In this document: positions 26,314 through 35,221 of the stretch, in pieces
Numbering within the stretch: the first letter of the stretch is position 1
Layout: every line of letters starts with the position of its first letter
Origin: Solitalea agri
GTDB lineage: Bacteria > Bacteroidota > Bacteroidia > Sphingobacteriales > Sphingobacteriaceae
Length of the DNA stretch: 64,000 bases
Assembly: GCF_023914155.1 (NCBI RefSeq)
Contig: NZ_JAMWYS010000028.1
Span: 124,001-188,000, forward strand
Direction: 5' to 3'
Made by a program: the position numbers and the translations under genes
The notes under the pieces: model-generated
The model's database searches: none
The model's input: only the letters and a program-made list of their open reading frames with translations
What the model was told of the DNA's origin: nothing

Positions 26314-26321
26314 TATTTTTG
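26314..26321 (+). promoter_or_regulatory. Bacteroidota-type -7 box before the ceramidase-like gene
   Basis: TATTTTTG fits the TAnnTTTG consensus exactly and lies 26 bases before the TTG start. No well-spaced -33 TTTG was seen. Confidence 0.5.
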
Positions 26322-26347
26322 GACTTTAACGTTAATATCCAGTTCCC

Positions 26348-27679
26348 TTGAAAAGAATCCTCCGTTTTCTGCTGATACTACTGGTTATTTTGTTTGTAGC
26401 CGGCGCCTGCCTGTTAAAGCGAAATGACTTTACCCCTCTTGAGCAAACGCAATATTATCCGGCAACCATGAAAGCTTTATCAGCTTTGCAACCAAACAAA
26501 GGGTATGGTAAACTTTTGAAATGTGGCTGGGCTGCTGAAAATATTACACCCGATTTTGATGTGCATGTAGCTGGTTACGGTGTTCGCTGGAAAAGCTTCT
26601 CTGGTATTCATGATAGCATTTTTGTTCGTACCCTGGTCTTTGATAACGGCTTGCAAAAAGCTGCCCTAGTTTCACTCGATATGATGATCGTTCCACCATT
26701 GGTGGTTGATCAGGTGATGCCTCAGCTAGAAAAAATGGGCTTCTCAAGAGCACAGGTTTACTTTGGAGCCACTCATACACACAGCAGTGCTGGTGGGTGG
26801 GCGAAAGGTTTAGGAGGATGGGCGTTAGCTGGTCCGTTTAATGAAGACATGATTGATAAAGTTGCCAATGGGATTATAGCGGGAGTGCAAAAAGCCCAAG
26901 CGAGCAGTTCTAATTGTACCATTGGTTTTGAGGCGATTAATGCAGCAGATCTGGTGGAAAATCGATTGTTCGGATCCTCGTTTCCCGAAGATCCTTATTT
27001 ACGGGTAATTAAAATAGTAAAAGATAATCACGAGTCGGCGATGATGCTAAGTTATTCGGCACATGCAACTTGTATTCCTAAACGTGATAATTTGATAAGC
27101 TGCGATTATCCGGGTATGCTGGTGCAAAAACTCGAGCGAGGTGGCAGCTGCAATTTTGCAACTTTTTTTGCAGGAGCGGTGGGTAGTATGCGCCCGATAA
27201 AAGACACTCTAAAGGGAGTTCAACGTGCCGAAGCGTTGGCAGCCAAGCTTCAGCAGCGACTTAACCAACATGATAGTATAAAAACCGATACTACTTCATT
27301 TATTTCTACTGCTTATTTGCCTCTGCAATTGCATGATCCGCAGTTACGGGTAAATGATGAATATCGTTTGCGCCCTTGGGTGTTCAATGCACTATTGGGT
27401 AAACAACAAATTGGGATGAACCGCCTGCAAATCGGAAACATTGTTTTTATTGGAACCCCATGTGATTATTCGGGTGAAATGGTAGAACTGTCGCAAGAAA
27501 TAAGTAATAAAAAACAACGCAATCTTCTTATCACTTCATTCAATGGAGGCTATATTGGTTACATCACCCCAGATAAGTACTATGATAGTGTTAAAGCAGA
27601 AACGCGCGAAATGAATTGGTATGGTCCAAATAATGGGCGCTATTTCAGTGAGTTGGTGAACGGATTGATCTTAAAGTAA
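26348..27679 (+). CDS. Neutral/alkaline ceramidase-like protein (N-terminal domain only)
   Basis: The 443-residue protein opens with a hydrophobic segment (about 5-20). The neutral ceramidase catalytic-domain pattern follows: 'AENITPDFDVHVAGYG', the zinc-binding 'GATHTHSSAGG' (H143, H145) and 'SYSAHATCIP'. Classical neutral ceramidases are about 650-700 residues; this one lacks the C-terminal immunoglobulin-like domain. It could hydrolyse N-acyl bonds of ceramide-type lipids, which Bacteroidota themselves make, but the substrate is inference. The start is TTG at 26348, giving 'MKRILRFLLILLV'. It is convergent with the DinB gene 16 bases away. Confidence 0.8.
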   Translation: MKRILRFLLILLVILFVAGACLLKRNDFTPLEQTQYYPATMKALSALQPNKGYGKLLKCGWAAENITPDFDVHVAGYGVRWKSFSGIHDSIFVRTLVFDNGLQKAALVSLDMMIVPPLVVDQVMPQLEKMGFSRAQVYFGATHTHSSAGGWAKGLGGWALAGPFNEDMIDKVANGIIAGVQKAQASSSNCTIGFEAINAADLVENRLFGSSFPEDPYLRVIKIVKDNHESAMMLSYSAHATCIPKRDNLISCDYPGMLVQKLERGGSCNFATFFAGAVGSMRPIKDTLKGVQRAEALAAKLQQRLNQHDSIKTDTTSFISTAYLPLQLHDPQLRVNDEYRLRPWVFNALLGKQQIGMNRLQIGNIVFIGTPCDYSGEMVELSQEISNKKQRNLLITSFNGGYIGYITPDKYYDSVKAETREMNWYGPNNGRYFSELVNGLILK

Positions 27680-27695
27680 TATTCGCATTTCGTTA

Positions 27696-28187
27696 TTATA
27701 ATGGATGAAAATGCTTAGGCTCTTTTGGGGAGAGCAACTTTTTTAATAAGACAATTTGACCTAGATGATAATGACAATGTTCAATAAGTCCATGCAAATT
27801 GCGGTAGTAGTTTCCATATTTTTCATCAGTAAAAGCTTCCCAAAGTTTGCTTTCAGGCAGCTGATCTATCAACTTGCTTAAGTTCTCGGCGTCTGCCCAG
27901 GTTTTATTAAGCAGATTTTCCCAATCCAGCTCTGATTCAATGGGCGCCAAATCGAAGCTAAATTTATCGTGAGCATTGAGGGGTTCGCCTTGCAGAACCT
28001 TTAAAACATTGCTTACATAATAGTTGGTATGAAAAACCAAGGCGGCAATGGTATTGCAAGAGTAAACCACCGTTGTAGCTTGCTGCCACGTAACATTACT
28101 TAAGCCATCCTTAAAGCTTACAGAGGTCCAGTTTCCACCAAAGTAAACGCTTTTAAAATGCTGAGCTATTTGAGTTGTTATGGTCAT
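27696..28187 (-). CDS. DinB-family (YfiT-like) putative metal-dependent hydrolase
   Basis: The 163-residue protein is a four-helix DinB-type protein. Candidate metal ligands are the histidine in 'ALVFHTNYYVSNV' (about residue 53) and those in 'GLIEHCHYHLGQI' near the C-terminus. Members are thiol transferases or of unknown activity. It stands alone on the minus strand. The 290 bases upstream (28188-28477) contain no recognisable gene. Confidence 0.75.
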   Translation of the reverse strand: MTITTQIAQHFKSVYFGGNWTSVSFKDGLSNVTWQQATTVVYSCNTIAALVFHTNYYVSNVLKVLQGEPLNAHDKFSFDLAPIESELDWENLLNKTWADAENLSKLIDQLPESKLWEAFTDEKYGNYYRNLHGLIEHCHYHLGQIVLLKKLLSPKEPKHFHPL

Positions 28188-28477
28188 GTTTTTAATTGGT
28201 TAATGGTGAATTAATAATTAATCGCCATTTAGTTTATGAATCCGATTCTGTTGAGCTGAGGATCTTTGTTAAGATGATTGCATTGATTTTCAGAGTACTA
28301 ATTATTTAGGAATTTATAAAAAATACATTAGGTTTAAAACCCTCTGGTTAAACATTTCTTGCCACATTAAAGTAAAGTTCAGAAGCTCCAATTCATTTTG
28401 TAGGCTTGCGATGCTTATCCTCAGATCTATTTAAGATTTATAATTTCTTATTTTAGATAAAGCAAACGACAGAAACT

Positions 28478-28726
28478 ATGAGTAACTCATTTAAGGAAAC
28501 CTTTAACATTAAGGGCGAGGAACTGTTAAATAAGATCAAAGAATTGATCAACGAAGGGAACGTACGCAAGATCATTATTTCGGATAAAACCGGAAAAGAA
28601 ATTATGTCTGTACCGCTTACAATAGGTGTAGTAGGAGCTGTTTTTGCTCCTGTTTTAGCCGCTATTGGAGCAATGGCTGCTTTGATTGGCGAGTGCTCTA
28701 TTACTGTGGAGAGGGAGGTGGAGTAG
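28478..28726 (+). CDS. DUF4342 domain protein
   Basis: The 82-residue protein reads 'GEELLNKIKELINEGNVRKI' followed by a hydrophobic segment with 'PLTIGVVGAVFAPVLAAIGA' (about 46-66). This matches DUF4342 proteins, small bacterial proteins of unknown function with an amphipathic N-terminus and a hydrophobic centre. It could associate with the membrane. It is monocistronic; the ATG at 28478 is well placed. Confidence 0.75.
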   Translation: MSNSFKETFNIKGEELLNKIKELINEGNVRKIIISDKTGKEIMSVPLTIGVVGAVFAPVLAAIGAMAALIGECSITVEREVE

Positions 28727-28780
28727 GCAGGGACAATGTGTAAAAAACTAACCTCAGTTAATGGAAAGTTTAATCCTGCG

Positions 28781-29299
28781 TTATTTGAGATTTTCTATTT
28801 CTTCACGCATTCTGTCAATTGGAAATCCATACTTTATAGCTCCCATTGGCGTATCATTGAGGCGCTGACCAATATCATTAGCATCGCAATTATGAATGCC
28901 TCCATTTATTTCTATCATAAATTTTGTCTGGTACACATAATCATTTATTGAACCAAGTACTTTTTTATCGTTGTCGGTGTTTTTTAGTGTAATAGAGTCA
29001 TAGTGCTTACGTAATATAAGCTCGTGGTTATCTTTTATTAATTGATCTGTCTTAAGTTGGTTTATGAATCCCTCAATGAACAGAGAAGGAAGATCTTTTA
29101 AATCCTTCTTTAAAATATCTAGGAGAATAAAAGTATAAAGTGTTGTTTTATGAACAAAAATTAAGCACTTCCTTCTATCGGCCGAAAATAAGTGAGCATT
29201 CCAGGCTTGCAGGCTTTCTTCAGTATTTATAGAACTATTCTTTTTAGATGGAAGTTCTAAAAGCTTAGCGAATTTTTGTGAACAGAAAATTTGAATCAT
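28781..29299 (-). CDS. Uncharacterised protein, DUF6933-like
   Basis: The 172-residue protein has 'WNAHLFSADRRKCLIFVHKTT' split around residues 33-53 and a C-terminal 'NDTPMGAIKYGFPIDRM'. This resembles the DUF6933 family of cytoplasmic proteins of unknown function, an assignment from memory of the 'RRKCLIF' pattern. No signal peptide or membrane segment is visible. It sits alone between the DUF4342 gene and another unknown gene. Confidence 0.55.
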   Translation of the reverse strand: MIQIFCSQKFAKLLELPSKKNSSINTEESLQAWNAHLFSADRRKCLIFVHKTTLYTFILLDILKKDLKDLPSLFIEGFINQLKTDQLIKDNHELILRKHYDSITLKNTDNDKKVLGSINDYVYQTKFMIEINGGIHNCDANDIGQRLNDTPMGAIKYGFPIDRMREEIENLK

Positions 29300-29464
29300 T
29301 GGGATAATAAGCTACTTGTGAATATTGGTTTTTGATAGTGCCTCAGCATTTTATCGACTCAATCCTTAACCCATACGAATTCGTTAAAATATTTTTGTTC
29401 TGTTTATAGTTCTTTTGATAGCGCTTCAATTTTATCAGAAGGGTTTTGCAATCACAAAGCTCAA

Positions 29465-30304
29465 TTAATTTGCACCTTTTTCATTTTTGCCAATCCTTTC
29501 CCATGCTTCCCGGGTCAGAATTGCAAGTATATCCTTATTACAATCCCATAATGAAACATAGTTTTTTGACATAACAATGTGCTGTTTCCACTTTGCAAAT
29601 TTTTCATAAAGCATAAGCGTACAAATGTCGGTTGCTGTAATAAAGTCGCCAGTTTCAGGAAGATGAGAATGCATGGTTATTATCCCGTTTTGCTCTTGCT
29701 TGTCTTCATAATTTATTGGAATAATATTTTTATGTAGCCGTTTCACGCTAACTAATGCATGGTCGTTGTCATATGTTAAAAGATAATCATTCCCGAACAC
29801 AACAACTCCGCTCACACTTGGCCCTGTCAGTACGTATACCTTTTTCTGATTGTTTTCAATTAAAGGAATAAGATTAAGGTTGGTGTTGTTATAATGTTTA
29901 AAAAGAGTGTCGGATTTAATAGTGGCTAGTGCTTTTTTTCGTATTTGATACAAAGACATCTCTTTAGGGGAGAAAACACGTTCTGTAGCATCAACCCTTG
30001 CTGTATTTACATTATAGGTGCTATCAAATGAAACTGATCCAATAACTTTCGGAATCTCATCGTTTGAGAAGAATATACATTTGGCTCCTTCATTTTCACC
30101 ATATGAAAAATAGCCGCCAACTTTAGGAGCTTTATCTTTAAGCTTTTCACGGAAAATATCAGTACCATACCAAGACGCCATTTCCGATTGATATAGCAGC
30201 TTACCTTCTTTTAAGATTGCTGAAGTGGCTTGACTGATATCGTTCTGGCTAAAAACGTTATTAATTGTAAATAAGTAAAATAGGAATATTAAAAGTTTTT
30301 TCAT
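29465..30304 (-). CDS. Secreted protein of unknown function with a JAMM-like H-x-H motif
   Basis: From the ATG at 30304 the product is 279 residues, with a signal peptide ('LFTINNVFSQ', about residue 20). The C-terminal part contains 'ITMHSHLPETGDFITATDI', which resembles the JAMM/JAB metalloprotease pattern H-x-H-x7-S-x2-D but with an eight-residue spacing and T in place of S. No other family is recognised. The frame is open 10 codons further upstream, but the shorter start gives the cleaner signal peptide. The gene is AT-rich and isolated. Confidence 0.55.
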   Translation of the reverse strand: MKKLLIFLFYLFTINNVFSQNDISQATSAILKEGKLLYQSEMASWYGTDIFREKLKDKAPKVGGYFSYGENEGAKCIFFSNDEIPKVIGSVSFDSTYNVNTARVDATERVFSPKEMSLYQIRKKALATIKSDTLFKHYNNTNLNLIPLIENNQKKVYVLTGPSVSGVVVFGNDYLLTYDNDHALVSVKRLHKNIIPINYEDKQEQNGIITMHSHLPETGDFITATDICTLMLYEKFAKWKQHIVMSKNYVSLWDCNKDILAILTREAWERIGKNEKGAN

Positions 30305-30442
30305 AGAAGATAAAGGTATATTCAGGGTTTTCAAAATTTCGCTTAACGTATTACTGTTAGTAAGCCATTCGGTTCTCCAAATTAATTATTTTATTTAAAT
30401 CTCAAAGCTGATAAAAGTTGAGGTAGAAGTTTTCTGTCAATC

Positions 30443-31426
30443 CTAGTAGGGCAACTCCACACTTTCGTTAAACGCTCCCTGTTCGTTTACAATAAAACTC
30501 ATAGGCTGTTCAGGGTTTTTATAGATCTCGAACAACACAAGGCCCCATGGTTTCCAAAAGGCTTCTAACACCTGGCAATAGGTTTTGTTGTTCCAATTGT
30601 CGAAAAGGGCTCGTCCTTCACCACCGTGTAGCGGCATAGCGCTAATGGTATAGTTCTTTGTAGTGTCGGCAGGGGGCAGGCTAACATATTGCGGAATACG
30701 GTTGAATAAATAGGCTGAATAGTAGAAACGAGCGTTCATCTCCTGGAACTGAATAGGATGTAACTCTTTGCCCCTAACCAATTCAATTGCCGGGCGGTGC
30801 AGACGCTTATTTTCGCCATTGTCTTGCATGCAAACCACAACGCCAAATCCATTCATTTGCAATGAAGCTACCAGCGTGTTCATTTCATTACGGTAATCGA
30901 AACAGTCTTCGCTCTGCTTTACTTTATAAACACTTACCGACCAAGGTGTGAACTCTTCAAACTCTGTTGGAATAAATAGCGATTGAACAAACCGAAGGTG
31001 GTTGGAGAATTTGTTAATCAGGGTAGCTGAAAAGGAAAGAGGCTCTCCTGCTGGCTTTTCAAGCAAAGCAATCTGAATCTCGTTGAAGATGATGCCATAC
31101 ATTATCTTACCAAACCATAAAAACAATTCGTGCTCACTTAAGTCTTTTACTGCTTCGTATCCTTCAGTAAATGCTTTCTCGATTTTAGCTTCAAACGGAT
31201 TAATAACTTCTGCTTGCAAACTCGCACTTACCGGTACTTTCAGCTTTCCGTAAGTGGTGTATTTCTCATTTAAATGACGGAATGCTTTGTCTTGCAGTTG
31301 AAAGCGGTTTTGCAGCCACAATGGAAATACTTCTGTTTTTTGATCTGTAGAGGTAAGAGATTCTCCGCTCAAATAACAGGTTTTATTGCCAAAGTTGAAA
31401 TTATCGAAAGGGGTATGAAGATTCAT
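30443..31426 (-). CDS. Conserved-type protein of unknown function
   Basis: The 327-residue protein has no signal peptide. It starts 'MNLHTPFDNFNFGNKTCYLSGE', where C-Y-L-S-G resembles one half of a zinc knuckle, but no second CxxC is apparent. The remainder is predicted alpha/beta, ending 'FIVNEQGAFNESVELPY'. I do not recognise the family. It is probably monocistronic: 149 bases and a terminator separate it from the upstream lipoprotein gene on the same strand. Confidence 0.6.
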   Translation of the reverse strand: MNLHTPFDNFNFGNKTCYLSGESLTSTDQKTEVFPLWLQNRFQLQDKAFRHLNEKYTTYGKLKVPVSASLQAEVINPFEAKIEKAFTEGYEAVKDLSEHELFLWFGKIMYGIIFNEIQIALLEKPAGEPLSFSATLINKFSNHLRFVQSLFIPTEFEEFTPWSVSVYKVKQSEDCFDYRNEMNTLVASLQMNGFGVVVCMQDNGENKRLHRPAIELVRGKELHPIQFQEMNARFYYSAYLFNRIPQYVSLPPADTTKNYTISAMPLHGGEGRALFDNWNNKTYCQVLEAFWKPWGLVLFEIYKNPEQPMSFIVNEQGAFNESVELPY

Positions 31427-31510
31427 GAATGATAAAAATTATAACTCTTCGTTAACAGCATTGGTGCCGAAAAGTTGAAAACGGAGGCAAAAATAGAGAA
31501 TAAAAAACAA

Positions 31511-31551
31511 GCCGGATTAAGTAATGCAATTAAATGTATACTTAATCCGGC
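31511..31551 (-). terminator. Terminator after the 31576-32706 lipoprotein gene
   Basis: A perfect 13-bp stem, GCCGGATTAAGTA (31511-31523) with TACTTAATCCGGC (31539-31551), is followed on the minus strand by TTGTTTTTTATT. It lies 25 bases beyond the stop of the lipoprotein gene. Confidence 0.88.
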
Positions 31552-31575
31552 TTTATGCTGTAATTGCGGAACGAC

Positions 31576-32706
31576 TTAATTTACGTAATACCGCTTCAAT
31601 TTATTGGTCAGTTGGTCGTAAATGGGTTTGGTAAATTCTACAAACAAATCCTGAGGAGGCGGAGGAAGAAGCTCCCGTTTATTGCAAATGCTTAACTGAT
31701 CTTTGGAAAGAGCACGTTCATCACCATTGAATGAACCCCACTCATACGCCCATACAAAGGTTCCTGGTAAGCGTTCTTGCTGTATCACTTTGTTAGAATA
31801 TGAATCGATCAGTCTTACTGTTAATGCTCCAGAAGTTGAGACTTCTTTGCGCAAGATCTTTACTTTGGCCTTTACAGTTCCGTAAACATTCTTGTTATCC
31901 AACTTACCCACAATTACCGAGTCTTTACGCATATCGTAGTTGTTCTCTTTCACGTAAGTATTTCCAACAATGTATTCGTCAAAGGCTAATTGTAAAACCT
32001 GATCAGGTTGTTTTAATCCGCTTTGTTTAAAATCTTTCGGGTTGTAAAAGTAAACGAATGAATTGTCGCGATTAGAAAGCCCATTGAGGTATTTCCAAAC
32101 CTGCTCACGGAAAAAATCGTTACTCAAACTAAACGCTCTGCTTTGCACCGGGATGTCTTCAACTAAAACCTTAACGGTAGCATCCCAGTAAGCATCATCT
32201 GCTTTTTTACGAGCATCTTTATAACCCGAGTACAATTGATCAGCAGCCATAAAGTGATCATAAGCAGTACGGGCGTTTTCACGATAGCCGGTAGCAAGTT
32301 CCTTTTCTCCTAGCTTATAACGTACTTCGGCTGCATTTAAAAAAGCTTCGCTTTCAGCAGCTTTATAATTTTCAGTGGGTCCAATGATTTTCATGCAGGC
32401 CGGACAATAATTCAGTTGGTTCACCAAAGCATTTATAGCCCGGTATTCACGCCCCACCGATTCCCAACGGTATACATCATTAGAAAGTTTAGCATCGTTA
32501 ATAATGCGCAAGTGGTCATTTTTTGCAAACTCAAAAGCATTTTTTAAAACGGCCAGGGCTTTTTTATCCTCTGGGTCTTTTTTTAACCGTGTTACCGATT
32601 GGGAAAATGCCTTGGTATAATCTCCTTTATCAAAAGAACTTTTAGGTGAGGAGCACGAAGCAATAATAAGTGTACAAGGAATAAGTACCCGAATAAGGTT
32701 TTTCAT
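31576..32706 (-). CDS. TPR-like repeat lipoprotein, paralogue A
   Basis: The 376-residue protein has a lipoprotein signal (lipobox 'IIASC', Cys at residue 18) followed by 'FDKGDYTKAFSQSVTRLKKDP', a TPR-like helix pair, more helices, and a beta-rich C-terminal half with 'PDQVLQLAFDEYIVGNTY'. It closely parallels the next gene (32794-33927) in layout and motifs. It should be an envelope lipoprotein; the function is unknown. The two genes are in tandem with 87 bases between them. Confidence 0.68.
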   Translation of the reverse strand: MKNLIRVLIPCTLIIASCSSPKSSFDKGDYTKAFSQSVTRLKKDPEDKKALAVLKNAFEFAKNDHLRIINDAKLSNDVYRWESVGREYRAINALVNQLNYCPACMKIIGPTENYKAAESEAFLNAAEVRYKLGEKELATGYRENARTAYDHFMAADQLYSGYKDARKKADDAYWDATVKVLVEDIPVQSRAFSLSNDFFREQVWKYLNGLSNRDNSFVYFYNPKDFKQSGLKQPDQVLQLAFDEYIVGNTYVKENNYDMRKDSVIVGKLDNKNVYGTVKAKVKILRKEVSTSGALTVRLIDSYSNKVIQQERLPGTFVWAYEWGSFNGDERALSKDQLSICNKRELLPPPPQDLFVEFTKPIYDQLTNKLKRYYVN

Positions 32707-32793
32707 ACAAACTGATTTGGTTCAAAAACGAATATAAGTTTCTAAACAGTTAAAAGATAACCGTTAAGAAATCGGGCTAAAAATAAAGCACTT

Positions 32794-33927
32794 TTAGTAA
32801 TTACTATAGAAATTATTTATTTGATATGTAAAATCATCATAGAGCCGTCGGGTTAGCTCATCGAATAGGAATTGATTTTGAGGAGGGGCTACTTCCGATA
32901 TGCTCACTAATCGTTGACTATTGCTATCAAGAGCACGTCGGTCGCCTCTGGAAGTCGCCCATGAGTACGTCCAAATAAAATCGGAATAAGCACGATTTGA
33001 ATAGATAAATGCACCTGTATGATTGTCTAAAATCTGGTAAAATAGTTCGGCTCGGGTATTTACTGTTTTGGTATAAATGGTTACGGTTGAGCTAACGGTT
33101 TCCATAATTTCTTTCCCATCTACACTTTTCTTGCCGGTACCTACCTGTTGTGAGTTAGTAACGGTTTGCTTAGTTATGATCGGTCGGCTAAAGCTGATCA
33201 TCGGGAAACTCATTTGTATCACTTGGTCGGGGCGTTTTGAACTATTATTATAACCCGGAGTGGTGCCGTTGATAAAACTGGTAAAGCTACCAGGCTTATT
33301 TAATTGAAAAAGGTAATTACTTACCTGGTTATAAAAAGGGTTATAATTGAGTGAATACATTGGTTGTATGTTTCCAAAGTCTTGAATAAAGACCGTGACA
33401 GTAGCCGCGTCACGAGCTTGCTGTGCTAACTGAGCCGCATCTTTATAATTGGGAACAAGCTGCGCGGCTTTACTAAATTCATTGTAGGCTTGTTTGGCAC
33501 CTTCACGCGTATTTAGAGCCATGGCTTGTTCTCCGTAATGATACCTGGCATCCGCGGCATGGTTAAAAGCATCTTGTTGTTCAGGTTTAAAATCGCGGTA
33601 ATTCTCTTTAAAATTTTCACAGCAATTTACACTTTGCAATAGGTCATACATCTTGTTAATGGTAACATATTCGGCTGCTATGGTTTCATATTTATAAGGA
33701 TTGTTGCTTGCTTCAAGCGATTTGATTTTGTCGAGCTGTTGACTAACACCTGTTTTATATGAATCTTTAAGAATCTCAATCAGCCTGTTATCGTTGGGTT
33801 TGCTTTTCAGTTCTTTTGCAGCTCTTTCAAAGGATGAGACATAATCGCCTTTTTCAAATGATTTTTGAGCCGAGCCGCACGAAAAGGTTACAAAAGCGAT
33901 TATTAAAATGGGGATGGATACTTTCAT
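32794..33927 (-). CDS. TPR-like repeat lipoprotein, paralogue B
   Basis: From the ATG at 33927 the product is 377 residues with lipobox 'VTFSC' (Cys about residue 17). Matching landmarks with paralogue A include 'FEKGDYVSSFERAAKELKS' (A: 'FDKGDYTKAFSQSVTRLKK'), 'PDQVIQMSFPMISFSRP' (A: 'PDQVLQLAFDEYIVGN') and 'WTYSWATSRGDRRAL' (A: 'WAYEWGSFNGDERAL'). The frame is open to 33966, but the lipoprotein signal fixes the start at 33927. It diverges from the epimerase gene 87 bases away. Confidence 0.68.
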   Translation of the reverse strand: MKVSIPILIIAFVTFSCGSAQKSFEKGDYVSSFERAAKELKSKPNDNRLIEILKDSYKTGVSQQLDKIKSLEASNNPYKYETIAAEYVTINKMYDLLQSVNCCENFKENYRDFKPEQQDAFNHAADARYHYGEQAMALNTREGAKQAYNEFSKAAQLVPNYKDAAQLAQQARDAATVTVFIQDFGNIQPMYSLNYNPFYNQVSNYLFQLNKPGSFTSFINGTTPGYNNSSKRPDQVIQMSFPMISFSRPIITKQTVTNSQQVGTGKKSVDGKEIMETVSSTVTIYTKTVNTRAELFYQILDNHTGAFIYSNRAYSDFIWTYSWATSRGDRRALDSNSQRLVSISEVAPPQNQFLFDELTRRLYDDFTYQINNFYSNY

Positions 33928-34014
33928 ATAAATGTTAACTTGGCGCCCTTGTGATTTGTTATTCAACGCTAACCATGCTGCTGAATATTAAATATAAATA
34001 TTCCTTAATCCATT

Positions 34015-35031
34015 ATGAAGTTAAGTTTCAAGGCATTTGATTTAAAACTGAAGTATCCCTTTACAATTGCTAATTTCTCCCGAACCTCTACTCCCTTAAT
34101 GTTAACGCAAATTGAGTACGACGGGTTGGTCGGCCATGGGGAAGCCTCGATGCCTCCTTATTTGGGTGAGTCGCAACAAACCGCTGCCGACTTTTTAGTT
34201 AAAGTTGATCTGTCGCAATTCTCATCTCCAGAAAATATAGAAGAGATTCTTGCCTATGTTGATGCTATTGCTCCTGGAAATCCTGCGGCCAAAGCGTCAA
34301 TTGATATTGCCTTGCATGACCTTATCGGAAAGATTAAAAATCAACCTTGTTACAGTTTATTCGGTAGTCAACCTGCTCAAATGCCGGTTACCAGTTGCAC
34401 CATTGGGATTGATAAGGCCGAGACAGTAAAGAAAAAACTGCTTGAGACATCGGATTTTAAGGTGTTGAAAGTAAAATTGGGAGGTGCTAACGACCGGGAG
34501 ATGATCGAGACCATTCGTTCAGTAACCGATAAGCCATTATATATTGATGCTAACCAGGGATGGAAAGACAGGCATGAAGCTTTGGAAAAGATCTTTTGGC
34601 TGGCTGAGCATGGTGCCGTATTTGTTGAGCAAGCTATGCCTAAAACACTTGTAGATGATAATGCCTGGCTTACCGAAAATAGTCCGATTCCAACCTTTGG
34701 CGATGAGGCCGTACAACGATTTGGTGACGTAGAAAAGGCCAAAGGAGTGTATTCAGGTGTTAATATAAAACTGATGAAATGCACCGGAATGCATGAAGCT
34801 GCTAAAATGATAGCTAAGGCCCGTCAATTAGATTTGAAAGTGATGATTGGTTGCATGAGCGAAACTTCATGCGCTATTATGGCCGCCGCCTCTTTGGCTC
34901 CTTTATGTGATTATGCTGATTTAGACGGTCCTTGGCTAACGATTGATAAACCTTATGACGATCCGATATTGCAAGATGGGAAGATCATCTTGCCAAATAC
35001 CGTGGGACTCGGAATAACTCCAAAAGCTTAA
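34015..35031 (+). CDS. Dipeptide epimerase (L-Ala-D/L-Glu type), enolase superfamily
   Basis: The 338-residue protein shows the MR/MLE-type enolase superfamily residues in order: catalytic Lys in 'KVLKVKLGG', metal ligands in 'YIDANQGW', 'FVEQAMP' and 'FGDEAV', and the second catalytic Lys in 'VNIKLMKCTG'. 'IGCMSETSCAI' is typical of L-Ala-D/L-Glu epimerases. It would interconvert dipeptides from peptidoglycan turnover in the cytoplasm. No murein peptide transporter or amidase is adjacent. A strong terminator starts 6 bases after the stop. Confidence 0.9.
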   Translation: MKLSFKAFDLKLKYPFTIANFSRTSTPLMLTQIEYDGLVGHGEASMPPYLGESQQTAADFLVKVDLSQFSSPENIEEILAYVDAIAPGNPAAKASIDIALHDLIGKIKNQPCYSLFGSQPAQMPVTSCTIGIDKAETVKKKLLETSDFKVLKVKLGGANDREMIETIRSVTDKPLYIDANQGWKDRHEALEKIFWLAEHGAVFVEQAMPKTLVDDNAWLTENSPIPTFGDEAVQRFGDVEKAKGVYSGVNIKLMKCTGMHEAAKMIAKARQLDLKVMIGCMSETSCAIMAAASLAPLCDYADLDGPWLTIDKPYDDPILQDGKIILPNTVGLGITPKA

Positions 35032-35037
35032 TTAAAT

Positions 35038-35075
35038 GAAGAGCGATTTGAATTGTCAAATCGCTCTTCCTCTTC
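35038..35075 (+). terminator. Rho-independent terminator after the dipeptide epimerase
   Basis: A perfect 14-bp stem, GAAGAGCGATTTGA (35038-35051) with TCAAATCGCTCTTC (35056-35069), has a 4-base loop and is followed by CTCTTC. The T-run is weak but the stem is strong. Confidence 0.8.
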
Positions 35076-35221
35076 ACACTTGCTCATTCATTGAAAATTA
35101 CTTGTTTTGCTAGCTGAAGTTGTTAAAGCTAACAGGCAAAAATTATAGAAGTAGCATCTATATTTTTCAATAAAATACTTATTTCTTAACAATAATTACC
35201 TTTACGCCGTATAAGGGTTTT

